A model generated the notes under the pieces. It saw nothing but the letters and a program-made list of their open reading frames with translations, did not search any database and was not told the origin of the DNA. Source: a virus. Taken from it: a stretch of 20,996 nt of DNA. The translations under genes were made by a program, and so were the position numbers. Shown piece by piece: positions 14,437 to 20,996 of this stretch. The stretch is taken from positions 1 through 20,996 of the IMG/VR virus record IMGVR_UViG_3300023082_000042; one strand, 5' to 3'. Each line of letters starts with the position of its first letter. The stretch's first letter is position 1.

Positions 14437-14451
14437 ACCAAGGAATCAATC

Positions 14452-15195
14452 ATGTACATGTCCGGTCAAGGCAAGGTTTTCGTCGCTCCCATCGAGGACG
14501 GCGTCACGGGTCAGTTCCGTTGGGTCGGCAACGTCCCCGACTTCTCGCCCAAGTTCGACACCAGCAAGCTGGAGCACAAGGAGTCGTGGAGCGGCCAGCG
14601 CCTGCTCGACAAGTCCATCACCACGGAAAACAAGTCCACCATCAGCGCCACGCTGGAAGACTGGTCGCCGGAAAACCTGGCGCTGGCCGTGCGCGGCACC
14701 GTGGGCAAGACCGCTGCTGGCAACGTCACCGGCGAGCTGTCCCCGGCAGAGCTGGCTGAAGGCGACATCTGGGCACTCAAGGGCGTGAAGGTCAGCTCGC
14801 TGGTCATCACCGACTCCAGCGTGGGCCCAGCGACCGTCAACGCCAGCAAGTACACGCTGGACCCGGACTACGGCACGGTGGTGTTCAAGGCCGATGGTCT
14901 CGATGGTCTGACGCTGCCCCTCAAGGCCGCGTACACGACCGCCGCAGCTGACGTGGTCGCCTTCTTCACGAAGGGTGTCCAGGAAGTCGCAGTGCGCTTT
15001 GAGGGCATCAACACGGCGGACGGCAACAAGAAGGTGCTGGCTGAAATCTACAAGGTCGCGCTGGACCCGACTGCCGAGCTGGGCCTGATCACGGAGGAGC
15101 TGGGCCAGTTCGTCCTCGAAGGCTCCTGCCTGGCAGACGCCTCCCGCCCGGATGACGTGCTGTTCGGCAAGTTCGGCCGGCTCGTGTACCTCTGA
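14452..15195 (+). CDS. Major tail tube protein, 247 aa
   Basis: Probably polymerises into the hollow tail tube. AGGA at 14441 gives a good site for ATG 14452; a second ATG follows at 14458. The protein has the beta-rich, Gly/Thr/Asp/Lys-rich make-up of tube proteins: YMSGQGKVFVAPI, VPDFSPKFDTSKLEHKESWS, TTENKSTISATLEDWSPENL, the YTLDPDYGTVVFKAD core and a final VLEGSCLADASRPDD. The early part with a cap strand and helix then LALAVRG is typical. It lies between tail terminator and tail chaperones, where the tube gene is expected. No sheath gene accompanies it, which fits a non-contractile tail. Confidence 0.85.
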   Translation: MYMSGQGKVFVAPIEDGVTGQFRWVGNVPDFSPKFDTSKLEHKESWSGQRLLDKSITTENKSTISATLEDWSPENLALAVRGTVGKTAAGNVTGELSPAELAEGDIWALKGVKVSSLVITDSSVGPATVNASKYTLDPDYGTVVFKADGLDGLTLPLKAAYTTAAADVVAFFTKGVQEVAVRFEGINTADGNKKVLAEIYKVALDPTAELGLITEELGQFVLEGSCLADASRPDDVLFGKFGRLVYL

Positions 15196-15223
15196 TCAGG
15201 GCTGCGCCCTCAACAACCTAAGA

Positions 15224-15249
15224 AGGGCGGCTGTCAGGCCGCTCTTTTT
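15224..15249 (+). terminator. Rho-independent terminator after the tail tube gene
   Basis: An eight-base stem AGGGCGGC (15224-15231) with GCCGCTCT (15238-15245), one G-T pair and a loop TGTCAG, runs directly into TTTTT (15245-15249). It lies in the 71-base gap between the tail tube and the tail chaperone genes. It would cut the level of transcription into the tail chaperone and tape measure genes, which are needed in few copies relative to tube. Confidence 0.8.
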
Positions 15250-15266
15250 GTATCTGGAGTTTGGAA

Positions 15267-15737
15267 ATGACGGACAAATCACTGGAACAGCTGGCACCTG
15301 AAGAGGACGCCCGCACGGTCACGGTCGGGGCCACCAAGATCGTTGTTCAGGAGGTCACCATGAAGCACCTCCAGGGCTTCACTCGCGCGTGCGCGCCCTT
15401 CCTGAGCGCCTTCGAGGACAAGGGGCCGATGGCCAACCGGATCGTGGACGGTGCCGAGCTGCCACCTGACGAGTTCGCGCTGCTCAAGCTCATCAGCGAT
15501 CACTCAGACGCCATGATGGTCGCAGCGGCTCTGGTGACCAACGCGCCCAAGGAGTTCTATGAGCGCATGCTGCCTGACGACTTCTTCCGGGTCGCAGCCA
15601 AGGTGCTGGAGGTCAACGGGGCTTTTTTCGTCCGAAGGCTCGCACCGCAGCTGATCCGGTTCGCGCTGGCGATGTCCCAGATTGGTATGACTTTACACAA
15701 CGCCTCATCGCTGCAGGCCACTCCTACCCAGCAGTGA
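15267..15737 (+). CDS. Tail assembly chaperone, G-like (upstream frame), 156 aa
   Basis: Lambda G-like chaperone that coats the tape measure and recruits tube subunits; not in the virion. Start ATG 15267 has TGGAG (15255-15259) seven bases upstream; the TTG at 15261 is too near that site. The protein begins MTDKSLEQLAPEEDARTVTV, contains FTRACAPFLSAFEDKG and KLISDHSDAMMVAAALVTNA, and ends PTQQ. Codons 120-121 (TTT TTC) form the shift site described separately. It ends just before a frame that continues as T, the normal layout of G and T genes. Confidence 0.85.
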   Translation: MTDKSLEQLAPEEDARTVTVGATKIVVQEVTMKHLQGFTRACAPFLSAFEDKGPMANRIVDGAELPPDEFALLKLISDHSDAMMVAAALVTNAPKEFYERMLPDDFFRVAAKVLEVNGAFFVRRLAPQLIRFALAMSQIGMTLHNASSLQATPTQQ

Positions 15738-15898
15738 TGGACTACCCATACAGCGTGTTCATGGGCTTCGGCAAGGCGGCTGACCGCCACGAGACCAACC
15801 GGCTGAAGACGCTGCTGAACATCATCCGGGTCGGAGCGTCGGACAACGACGACCGGGCCAAGAAACTCTGGAAGGACTTGAGCAGTGTCAAACCTTAA
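15267..15898 (+). CDS. Tail assembly chaperone GT fusion by -1 programmed frameshift, about 210 aa
   Basis: Translation of G residues 1-121 followed by a -1 shift at 15623-15629 gives 89 further residues in a frame that stays open from the site to the TAA at 15896-15898. The extension starts RPKARTAADPVRAGDVPDWY and contains TQRLIAAGHSYPAVMDYPYS, the typical T-domain segment of phage GT proteins. It overlaps the tape measure start by 14 bases. The T domain in lambda contacts the tube protein. The open frame, correct phase of the heptamer, gene position and the familiar extension all agree, although translation has not been measured. Confidence 0.85.
15608..15629 (+). promoter_or_regulatory. 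-1 frameshift signal: internal GGAGG and slippery T_TTT_TTC
   Basis: The heptamer TTTTTTC at 15623-15629 is in the right phase for slippage: zero-frame codons are TTT (15624) and TTC (15627), and both re-pair as TTT in the -1 frame. An internal Shine-Dalgarno-like GGAGG at 15608-15612 lies ten bases before the heptamer, near the spacing known to stimulate -1 shifting in dnaX. I did not identify a clear downstream pseudoknot. Confidence 0.8.
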
Positions 15899-18800
15899 AT
15901 TCTCAGTCGTGCTGGAGGCGGTCACGGCCGCTTTCAACAAGGCTGTCAAGGACTCCAAGGACAACTACACGTCCACCACCACGAGCATCGTCAACGACTC
16001 GAACAAGATGGCCCGCACAACGGAGGCTGTCGGCGCTGCGCTGGACAAGGTGTTCACCGCCACGGACGCGAAGGGCGTGACGACCGCCCTCCAAGGCGCC
16101 ACCAAGGAACTGAACAACACGAAGCAGGGCGCGACGCTCACCGGCCAAGAGCTGGGCAAGATCGGCCAAGCCGCCAAGCAGTCGGTCGGCATCCTGAACG
16201 GTGAGCTCAAGACGGCCCAAGCCGAGCTGAAGCTGCTCGCCGCCTCGAAGGCGACCCCGGCCGACCTGGACGCCGCCAAGGCCAAGGTCACGGCGCTGAA
16301 GACCGAAGTGGCCAACGCTCAGGCAGAGTTCGGCCGCTTTCAGACCGCAGCGAGCACGGCCATGCGACGCGCCGCAGCCGACACCGACACCGCGACGGCG
16401 AGCGCCAAGAAGGCGGGCAGCGCGATCTATGAGACGCTGAACATGAAGTCCGGTGGCTCGCTCAAGAGCGAGATTGCCGCGATCACGACGCAGCTGGCGA
16501 CCTTCCAAGCCAACGCCAAGGCGCCGGCTGAGGAGCTTCAGCGCGTCACGACTGCCGCCAAGGCTCGCATCGCAGAGCTGCGCGGTGAGATGGGCGGGAT
16601 CAAGCCTGCCGCCGACAACGCCGCCACCTCCCTGGCGAGCATCGGCAAGGCAGCAATCGGATTCGCCGGCATCACAGCCGGCTTCGCTGCGATCAAGGAG
16701 GGCATCCAGGCCGTGGTGGACACCACGATCAAGTTTGAAGCCGTCATGAAGCAGCTGGAGTTCGCCACGGGCTCCGCAGAGCGCGCCGGGGTTGAATTCG
16801 ACTTCGTGCGCAAGGTGGCGAAGGACTTGGGCCTGGAGTTGCTGTCCAGCGCCAACAGCTACGCCAAGCTGACGTCAGCCACGAAGGGCACCGCCCTCGA
16901 AGGCGAGGCCACCCGGCAGGTCTTCCTGGGCGTGGCGAGCGCAGCGGCCTCCCTGGGCCTGTCCGTGGACGACACCAACGGCGTCATGCTGGCCATCGCG
17001 CAGATCGCGTCCAAGGGCGTGGTGTCGATGGAAGAATTGCGCCAACAGCTGGGCGAGCGCTTGCCGCCAGCCATGGCCATCGCAGCCAAGTCGATGGGCG
17101 TCACGGTCGCGGAGCTGGGCAAGCTGGTTGAGAACGGCCTGGACAGCGTCACGTTCCTCAAGGCATTCGGTCCGGCGATGGTCGAAGCCTTCGGGCCGAC
17201 CGCCTCCAAGAACGCACAGAGCCTCCAGGGCTCGATCAACAACCTGAAGAACACCTTCAGCGAGCTGCTGATCAATCTCGGCAAGGGCGGCATCGGGCAA
17301 GGCGTCGCAACTGTCCTCCAGGACGTGGCCATGGGCGTCGGCACCATCCAGCTCGCCGTCAACAACCTGGACCCCTCCACGGTGGACGCGGTCAAGCTGG
17401 TGTTCGAGCAGCTGTATGGCGTGATCACCACGACCTTCGGCGGGCTCATGTCGGCCATCGCGGACGCCGCCCGGGTACTCGACACGCTGGCTGACGGTGT
17501 AGTCGGCATCGTAGGCGCGTTCACCGGCATCGACACAGCGTCTGACAAGGTGAGCTTCCTGACGCGTGTCCTGCAAGGCGTAGGCATCATCCTGGGCACG
17601 ATTCAGGACGGTATCAGCGCCCTGTCCATCGCTTTCACGGTCGTCGCAGGCATTTCCCAGCAGTGGATCGGCGGTTTGGCGCTCGCCCTGAGCAAGCTCA
17701 CCTTCGGGCAGCTCAGCAAAGACCTGCAGCAGCTCGGCACCGACTTGCAGCGATCGGCCACCGATTCGTTCAAGAAGGCGGAGGATCAGGCGCTTTCCTT
17801 CCGTTCCGCAGCCGTCGCGGCACTAGATCGTGCGGCGGAGGCAGGCGAATCGGGAAGTGCAAGGGTGGGTGCAGCCGCGACCGCTGCGGCAGGCGTAACC
17901 AACTCAGCCTTCGGGAAGGTCGGCTCAGACGTCAAGATGACGTTCCAGCAGATCGAAGCCGCAGCGACCGCCGCAGGCAACATCATCAAGCTGAGCACGG
18001 TCCAAGGCGCAGAGGCGACGCTGGGGCTGGCCAAGGCGGGCAACGAGGTCCGCGACGTGTTCACGAACTTGAGCAAGGACATCGGCGTGTCCCTGCCGCC
18101 GTCCATCAAGACGGTCGCCCAGTTGGGCGCGGTGTTCGGCGAGATCGCGGTCAAGAGCAAGGCGACTGCGGCGCTCATCGCCAAGGAGCTGCCGGAGGCC
18201 ATCGGCAAGCTGAACGGTCCTGAGCTCCAACAGTTCCAGACAGCCTTCATCGGCGGGCTGACCAAGGCGGGTGCTTCGGCGGAGTACGTCCAGAAGGCGC
18301 TGCTGGACATCGCTTCGGCCGGCGCGAAGGCGCTTGGGGTAGACCTGACCGCCTCCCTCACGCGCACGTCGCAGGCGTTCAACGACAACCGGGTCACGCT
18401 CGATGCGTTCGTGAAGGACTTCGACCGCCTCAAGGCGAGCGGGGTCAACGCCAGCCTGCTCATTCAGCAGTCCCTCGAAGCGATGCTGGCCAAGGCGAAC
18501 AACCCGGCAGAGCTGAACGCGCTGATTGCGTCCTTCCAACAGCTCGGCAAGGAGGGCAAGATCAGCGGCGACGCAATGACGGAGGGCATCACCAAGGCCA
18601 AGGCGAAGCTGGATGAGCTCACGCCCGGCATCAACTCGTTGGCTGAAGCCTTCAAGACCTTCGGCATGAAGAGCCGGGAGGAGGCGACCGCCACTGCCGC
18701 CAAGTACCAAGAAGCCTTCAAGGTCATGAAGGACAGCGGCCAATCGACCACTGCCGAGCTGCGCACCGCCTTCACCACCTATGCGCAAGCGGCGGTCGAT

Positions 18801-19553
18801 GCTAACAAGGGCGTTGCCTCCGGGTTCCTCCAGGGTCAGGCGGCAGCTCAGGGGCTGTCGGTGAAGGTGGACGAAACCGGCAAGGTGATCGTGGACAAGA
18901 TCGGAGGCACCGCCGTCGCGGCTCACGGCAAGCTGGACACCGCAGTGGCCGGCACCTCCCAGAGCTACAACGACTTGGGGACCGCAGCGACGCGAGCGGC
19001 TGACGCCATCATCGCAGCGGCCGAAGCCCAGGTTGCCGCCCAGCAGCGGATCAACAAGCTGAAGGAGGACCAGAAGGCGCTGGAGGACAAGCGCTTGGGC
19101 CGCGACGCCAAGGGCTTCTCGACCGACACGACCGGGCAGACGGTGAGCGCCGTCCAAGAGACGTGGATGAGCATCCTGAACACGCTCAAGGGTTACGGCG
19201 TGGACGACGACGCAATGGCGCGCAAGATCGCCAGCGAGTTCACCGACTCCAAGGGCAACGTCCAGTACTTCAACAACCCGGGGCAGAAGAAGTACGGCAA
19301 CAGCGAGACGCTGTCACTGGCCGTCCAGCGCGCGGCGCAGGAGTACCTGATGAAGAACCCGCCCAGCTCAGGAGGCGCAGCTGCCACGGGGCAAGCGGTC
19401 GGAGCATCGGGCAGCAGCACCAACGCGGTCACCATCACGTTCAAGAATGCGGCAGGCCAAGCGGCCAGCGTAACTACAGCACCTGGAAGTTCAGTAGAAG
19501 ACGTGATTAATGTGTTGCGGCAGTCGGGCGCGACCGCCATCACCAAGAAGTAA
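15885..19553 (+). CDS. Tail tape measure protein, 1222 aa
   Basis: Sets tail length and is probably ejected with DNA. It starts at GTG 15885, inside the end of the GT frame, with GGAAGGAC a few bases upstream. The order is: coiled-coil-rich N-terminal 250 residues (Ala, Lys, Thr-rich, many heptads); a hydrophobic segment AAIGFAGITAGFAAIKEGIQ; the tape-measure domain at about 283-470 with FEAVMKQLEFATGSAERAGV, GVASAAASLGLSVDDTNGVM, the conserved LRQQLGERLPPAMAIAAK; long helical and Ala-rich middle; and a C-terminus with QAAQ/KLKEDQKALEDKR coiled coil then a mixed globular end. Using the rough 1.5 angstrom per residue rule, the length predicts a tail near 180 nm. Confidence 0.93.
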   Translation: MSNLKFSVVLEAVTAAFNKAVKDSKDNYTSTTTSIVNDSNKMARTTEAVGAALDKVFTATDAKGVTTALQGATKELNNTKQGATLTGQELGKIGQAAKQSVGILNGELKTAQAELKLLAASKATPADLDAAKAKVTALKTEVANAQAEFGRFQTAASTAMRRAAADTDTATASAKKAGSAIYETLNMKSGGSLKSEIAAITTQLATFQANAKAPAEELQRVTTAAKARIAELRGEMGGIKPAADNAATSLASIGKAAIGFAGITAGFAAIKEGIQAVVDTTIKFEAVMKQLEFATGSAERAGVEFDFVRKVAKDLGLELLSSANSYAKLTSATKGTALEGEATRQVFLGVASAAASLGLSVDDTNGVMLAIAQIASKGVVSMEELRQQLGERLPPAMAIAAKSMGVTVAELGKLVENGLDSVTFLKAFGPAMVEAFGPTASKNAQSLQGSINNLKNTFSELLINLGKGGIGQGVATVLQDVAMGVGTIQLAVNNLDPSTVDAVKLVFEQLYGVITTTFGGLMSAIADAARVLDTLADGVVGIVGAFTGIDTASDKVSFLTRVLQGVGIILGTIQDGISALSIAFTVVAGISQQWIGGLALALSKLTFGQLSKDLQQLGTDLQRSATDSFKKAEDQALSFRSAAVAALDRAAEAGESGSARVGAAATAAAGVTNSAFGKVGSDVKMTFQQIEAAATAAGNIIKLSTVQGAEATLGLAKAGNEVRDVFTNLSKDIGVSLPPSIKTVAQLGAVFGEIAVKSKATAALIAKELPEAIGKLNGPELQQFQTAFIGGLTKAGASAEYVQKALLDIASAGAKALGVDLTASLTRTSQAFNDNRVTLDAFVKDFDRLKASGVNASLLIQQSLEAMLAKANNPAELNALIASFQQLGKEGKISGDAMTEGITKAKAKLDELTPGINSLAEAFKTFGMKSREEATATAAKYQEAFKVMKDSGQSTTAELRTAFTTYAQAAVDANKGVASGFLQGQAAAQGLSVKVDETGKVIVDKIGGTAVAAHGKLDTAVAGTSQSYNDLGTAATRAADAIIAAAEAQVAAQQRINKLKEDQKALEDKRLGRDAKGFSTDTTGQTVSAVQETWMSILNTLKGYGVDDDAMARKIASEFTDSKGNVQYFNNPGQKKYGNSETLSLAVQRAAQEYLMKNPPSSGGAAATGQAVGASGSSTNAVTITFKNAAGQAASVTTAPGSSVEDVINVLRQSGATAITKK

Positions 19554-19556
19554 ATC

Positions 19557-19946
19557 ATGCCAACCCTCAACGTCAACGCCATTGCGCTGCGCCCGGACCT
19601 GTACTGGTCCAACGAGTTCTCATGGTCGCCCATCACGGCCAACGAGGCTATCTCAATCACGGGCGCAGCAATCATCCAACGCGGCAAGCGCATCGCCGGT
19701 CGCCGCATCAACCTCGAATCGGGAGACGACACCGCGTGGGTCACGCGAGCCCAGTTGGACGCTCTTGTGGCGCTCCGCAACACGAAGCCTGAACTGGTCA
19801 CCCTGACCTTCGGCGACGGCCGCACCTTCAACGTCATCTTCAACGATGTTGACGGCCAATCCATCGAGGCGGATGCCCTCCAGCCCGGCAAGAAGCCGGA
19901 GCCGGGGGACTCCTTCCGAATCAAACTGAAATTCCTGGAGGTCTGA
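19557..19946 (+). CDS. Tail-associated protein of unknown class, 129 aa
   Basis: Directly follows the tape measure stop by three bases, in the place where distal tail or baseplate-hub parts are encoded. The sequence starts MPTLNVNAIALRPDLYWSNE and has ISITGAAIIQRGKRIAGRRI, a helix LDALVALRNTKPELV and TLTFGDGRTFNVIFNDVDGQ, with alternating strands, ending FRIKLKFLEV. It may form a compact beta-barrel tail subunit. I do not recognise a named family, and the ribosome site is weak (AAGAAG), so the role is inferred from position. The gene itself is convincing. Confidence 0.75.
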   Translation: MPTLNVNAIALRPDLYWSNEFSWSPITANEAISITGAAIIQRGKRIAGRRINLESGDDTAWVTRAQLDALVALRNTKPELVTLTFGDGRTFNVIFNDVDGQSIEADALQPGKKPEPGDSFRIKLKFLEV

Positions 19947-19947
19947 T

Positions 19948-20996
19948 ATGCCCATTCAAAAAGGCGACGTAAAGCTGGTCAAGTCCGAAGTCATGGACGA
20001 TGTCGAAGAAGGCGGCGGCGCCCCTACGGCCAACGTGATCGCGGACGGCGTGAGCAACGCCATCTTCCCTGACGTGTCGGAGTCGGACCGCGCTGCCGGC
20101 CGCGTCTCCGCGCGCAAGGTCCACGTCTGGGTTCAGTCCCCGGACACCGCAACGTACTTGGGACCCAACGTCATCGTGGCGGAGCCTCCCAACGACCCCA
20201 ACGTGTCGATCACCCTGTTCACGACCAACGAGGTGTTTGACCGGCGCTCAGCCGCCATCAGCCGCATCGAGTCGTACCTGAACCGGGGCGCCAACTACGC
20301 GGGGTTTCTGTACGGCGACCACATCGAAGGTCAGGCCGTCATCAGCGTCATCCAGCGCACGGCCGACCTGCCGCCCATCGGGGGCACCTTGGCGCTCACG
20401 CACCGCCAGGGCTACTCCAACGAGTTCATCCAGTACGTGCGGATCATCGAAGCCTCAGCAACCCTGCGGACCTTCACGGATGAGACAGGCGACTTCCAGC
20501 GCTATACGCTCGCGCTGAAGCTCAGCGACCCGCTGCGCCAGGACTTCCCCGGCTTCGACGCGCGCCGCATCGACCCGACGAAGGAGCAGCTGGCGCTGTC
20601 CACGAAGATCAGCGACGTTGTGGTGGCGGACGCGGCCAAGTATTACGGCGTGGTCAAGACCACGGAGGCCGCAGTCATTGGCGACTTCAGCATCAAGGCG
20701 GAGGGCATCTTCAGCCAGCTGGTGCCGTCTGCGCAGATCGAAACCCCGGTGGCAGACGCGCGGACCAATCAGCTGCTGGTCGGTGTCGTGTCGGGCGGGG
20801 GTTCCGTCACTCGCAGCGTCTCTGCCGCCTTCGCGCCAACCAAGAACTTGTTCTTGGGCGGATCGGTCAAGCCCGGCACCCTGACCATCGCGCGCAGCGG
20901 TGTGAGCGTCACGGACTCCGGCAGCAAGCTGCTGTACGGCGGCTCCCAGGTCGGTATCATCGACTATGAGAACGGCGTTGCCCAGCTCACCACTGA
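19948..20996 (+). CDS. Tail protein, conserved in Mu/B3-like phages (partial, 349+ aa, cut by right edge)
   Basis: ATG at 19948 follows the previous stop by one base, with GGAG at 19937-19940, seven bases upstream. The frame is open to the window end. It begins MPIQKGDVKLVKSEVMDDVE and contains ADGVSNAIFPDVSESDRAAG, GRVSARKVHVWVQSPDTATY and FTTNEVFDRRSAAISRIESY. I recall similar starts in proteins of Mu- and B3-like phages after the tape measure that carry no firm function. A tail tip or baseplate role is likely by position. The missing C-terminus prevents domain assignment. Confidence 0.8.
   Translation, partial: MPIQKGDVKLVKSEVMDDVEEGGGAPTANVIADGVSNAIFPDVSESDRAAGRVSARKVHVWVQSPDTATYLGPNVIVAEPPNDPNVSITLFTTNEVFDRRSAAISRIESYLNRGANYAGFLYGDHIEGQAVISVIQRTADLPPIGGTLALTHRQGYSNEFIQYVRIIEASATLRTFTDETGDFQRYTLALKLSDPLRQDFPGFDARRIDPTKEQLALSTKISDVVVADAAKYYGVVKTTEAAVIGDFSIKAEGIFSQLVPSAQIETPVADARTNQLLVGVVSGGGSVTRSVSAAFAPTKNLFLGGSVKPGTLTIARSGVSVTDSGSKLLYGGSQVGIIDYENGVAQLTT

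Noticed and set aside
15737-15898. A separate 53-codon gene beginning ATG at 15737
   Set aside because: The frame extends upstream without a stop to the slippery site, and no good ribosome site precedes this ATG. It is better read as the T part of the GT fusion, although independent initiation cannot be excluded.
17925-19157. A 410-codon minus-strand open frame inside the tape measure gene
   Set aside because: The protein is Arg/Leu/Gly-rich without recognisable motifs and lies wholly in a gene that has a firm family match.
1-20996. tRNA genes, CRISPR arrays, insertion sequences or an integration site
   Set aside because: No cloverleaf, regular spaced repeat, transposase frame or att-like pair was recognised by eye; a covariance or repeat search would be needed to be certain.

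Overview
This window is part of a tailed bacteriophage or prophage genome. The coding DNA is GC-rich and tightly packed, with many ATGA, GTGA and TGATG stop/start overlaps. A bacterial host with high GC is likely; a betaproteobacterium (Burkholderiales-like) is my guess from the general look of the proteins, and the window contains no host gene to confirm it. No integrase, transposase, lysis gene, repressor, tRNA or CRISPR array was seen, so lifestyle cannot be settled here.

Layout. (1) Positions 1-4048, minus strand: a replication/accessory operon read leftwards. It begins with a 699-residue Toprim-like plus D5-type helicase protein, followed by a 509-residue composite protein of unknown function, a 104-residue hypothetical, and the start of another gene leaving the left edge. 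(2) Positions 4049-5101: about 1.05 kb without a convincing gene, between divergent operons. It is partly AT-rich and carries eight exact AGAACT sites in both orientations, a long imperfect inverted repeat and a good sigma70-like promoter. It is the best candidate in the window for a control region, origin or packaging site. (3) Positions 5102-10080, plus strand: packaging and portal module with a putative small terminase, two tiny genes (one Rmf/CrpP-like), the large terminase, a DUF935 (Mu gp29-like) portal, a small cysteine-rich protein and a Mu F-like minor head protein. (4) Positions 10251-12976: capsid module with a prohead protease carrying a nested in-frame scaffold, a lambda gpD-like decoration protein and a lambda gpE-like major capsid protein. 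(5) Positions 13002-15195: connector and tail-tube module (DUF1320/gp36, Mu gpG-like, Gp37-like, tube protein). (6) Positions 15267-19553: tail assembly chaperones G and GT, made by a -1 frameshift at a T_TTT_TTC site, then a 1222-residue tape measure protein. (7) Positions 19557-20996: two tail genes, the second cut by the right edge.

Taken together, this is a mosaic phage: Mu-like portal and head-completion genes, lambda-like capsid and decoration proteins, and a lambda-like G/GT plus tape-measure tail. One tube protein and no sheath gene before the tape measure points to a long, flexible, non-contractile (siphovirus) tail. The best non-routine signals are the frameshift cassette, with an internal Shine-Dalgarno-like GGAGG upstream of the slip site, the nested scaffold start, and the repeat-rich divergent intergenic region.
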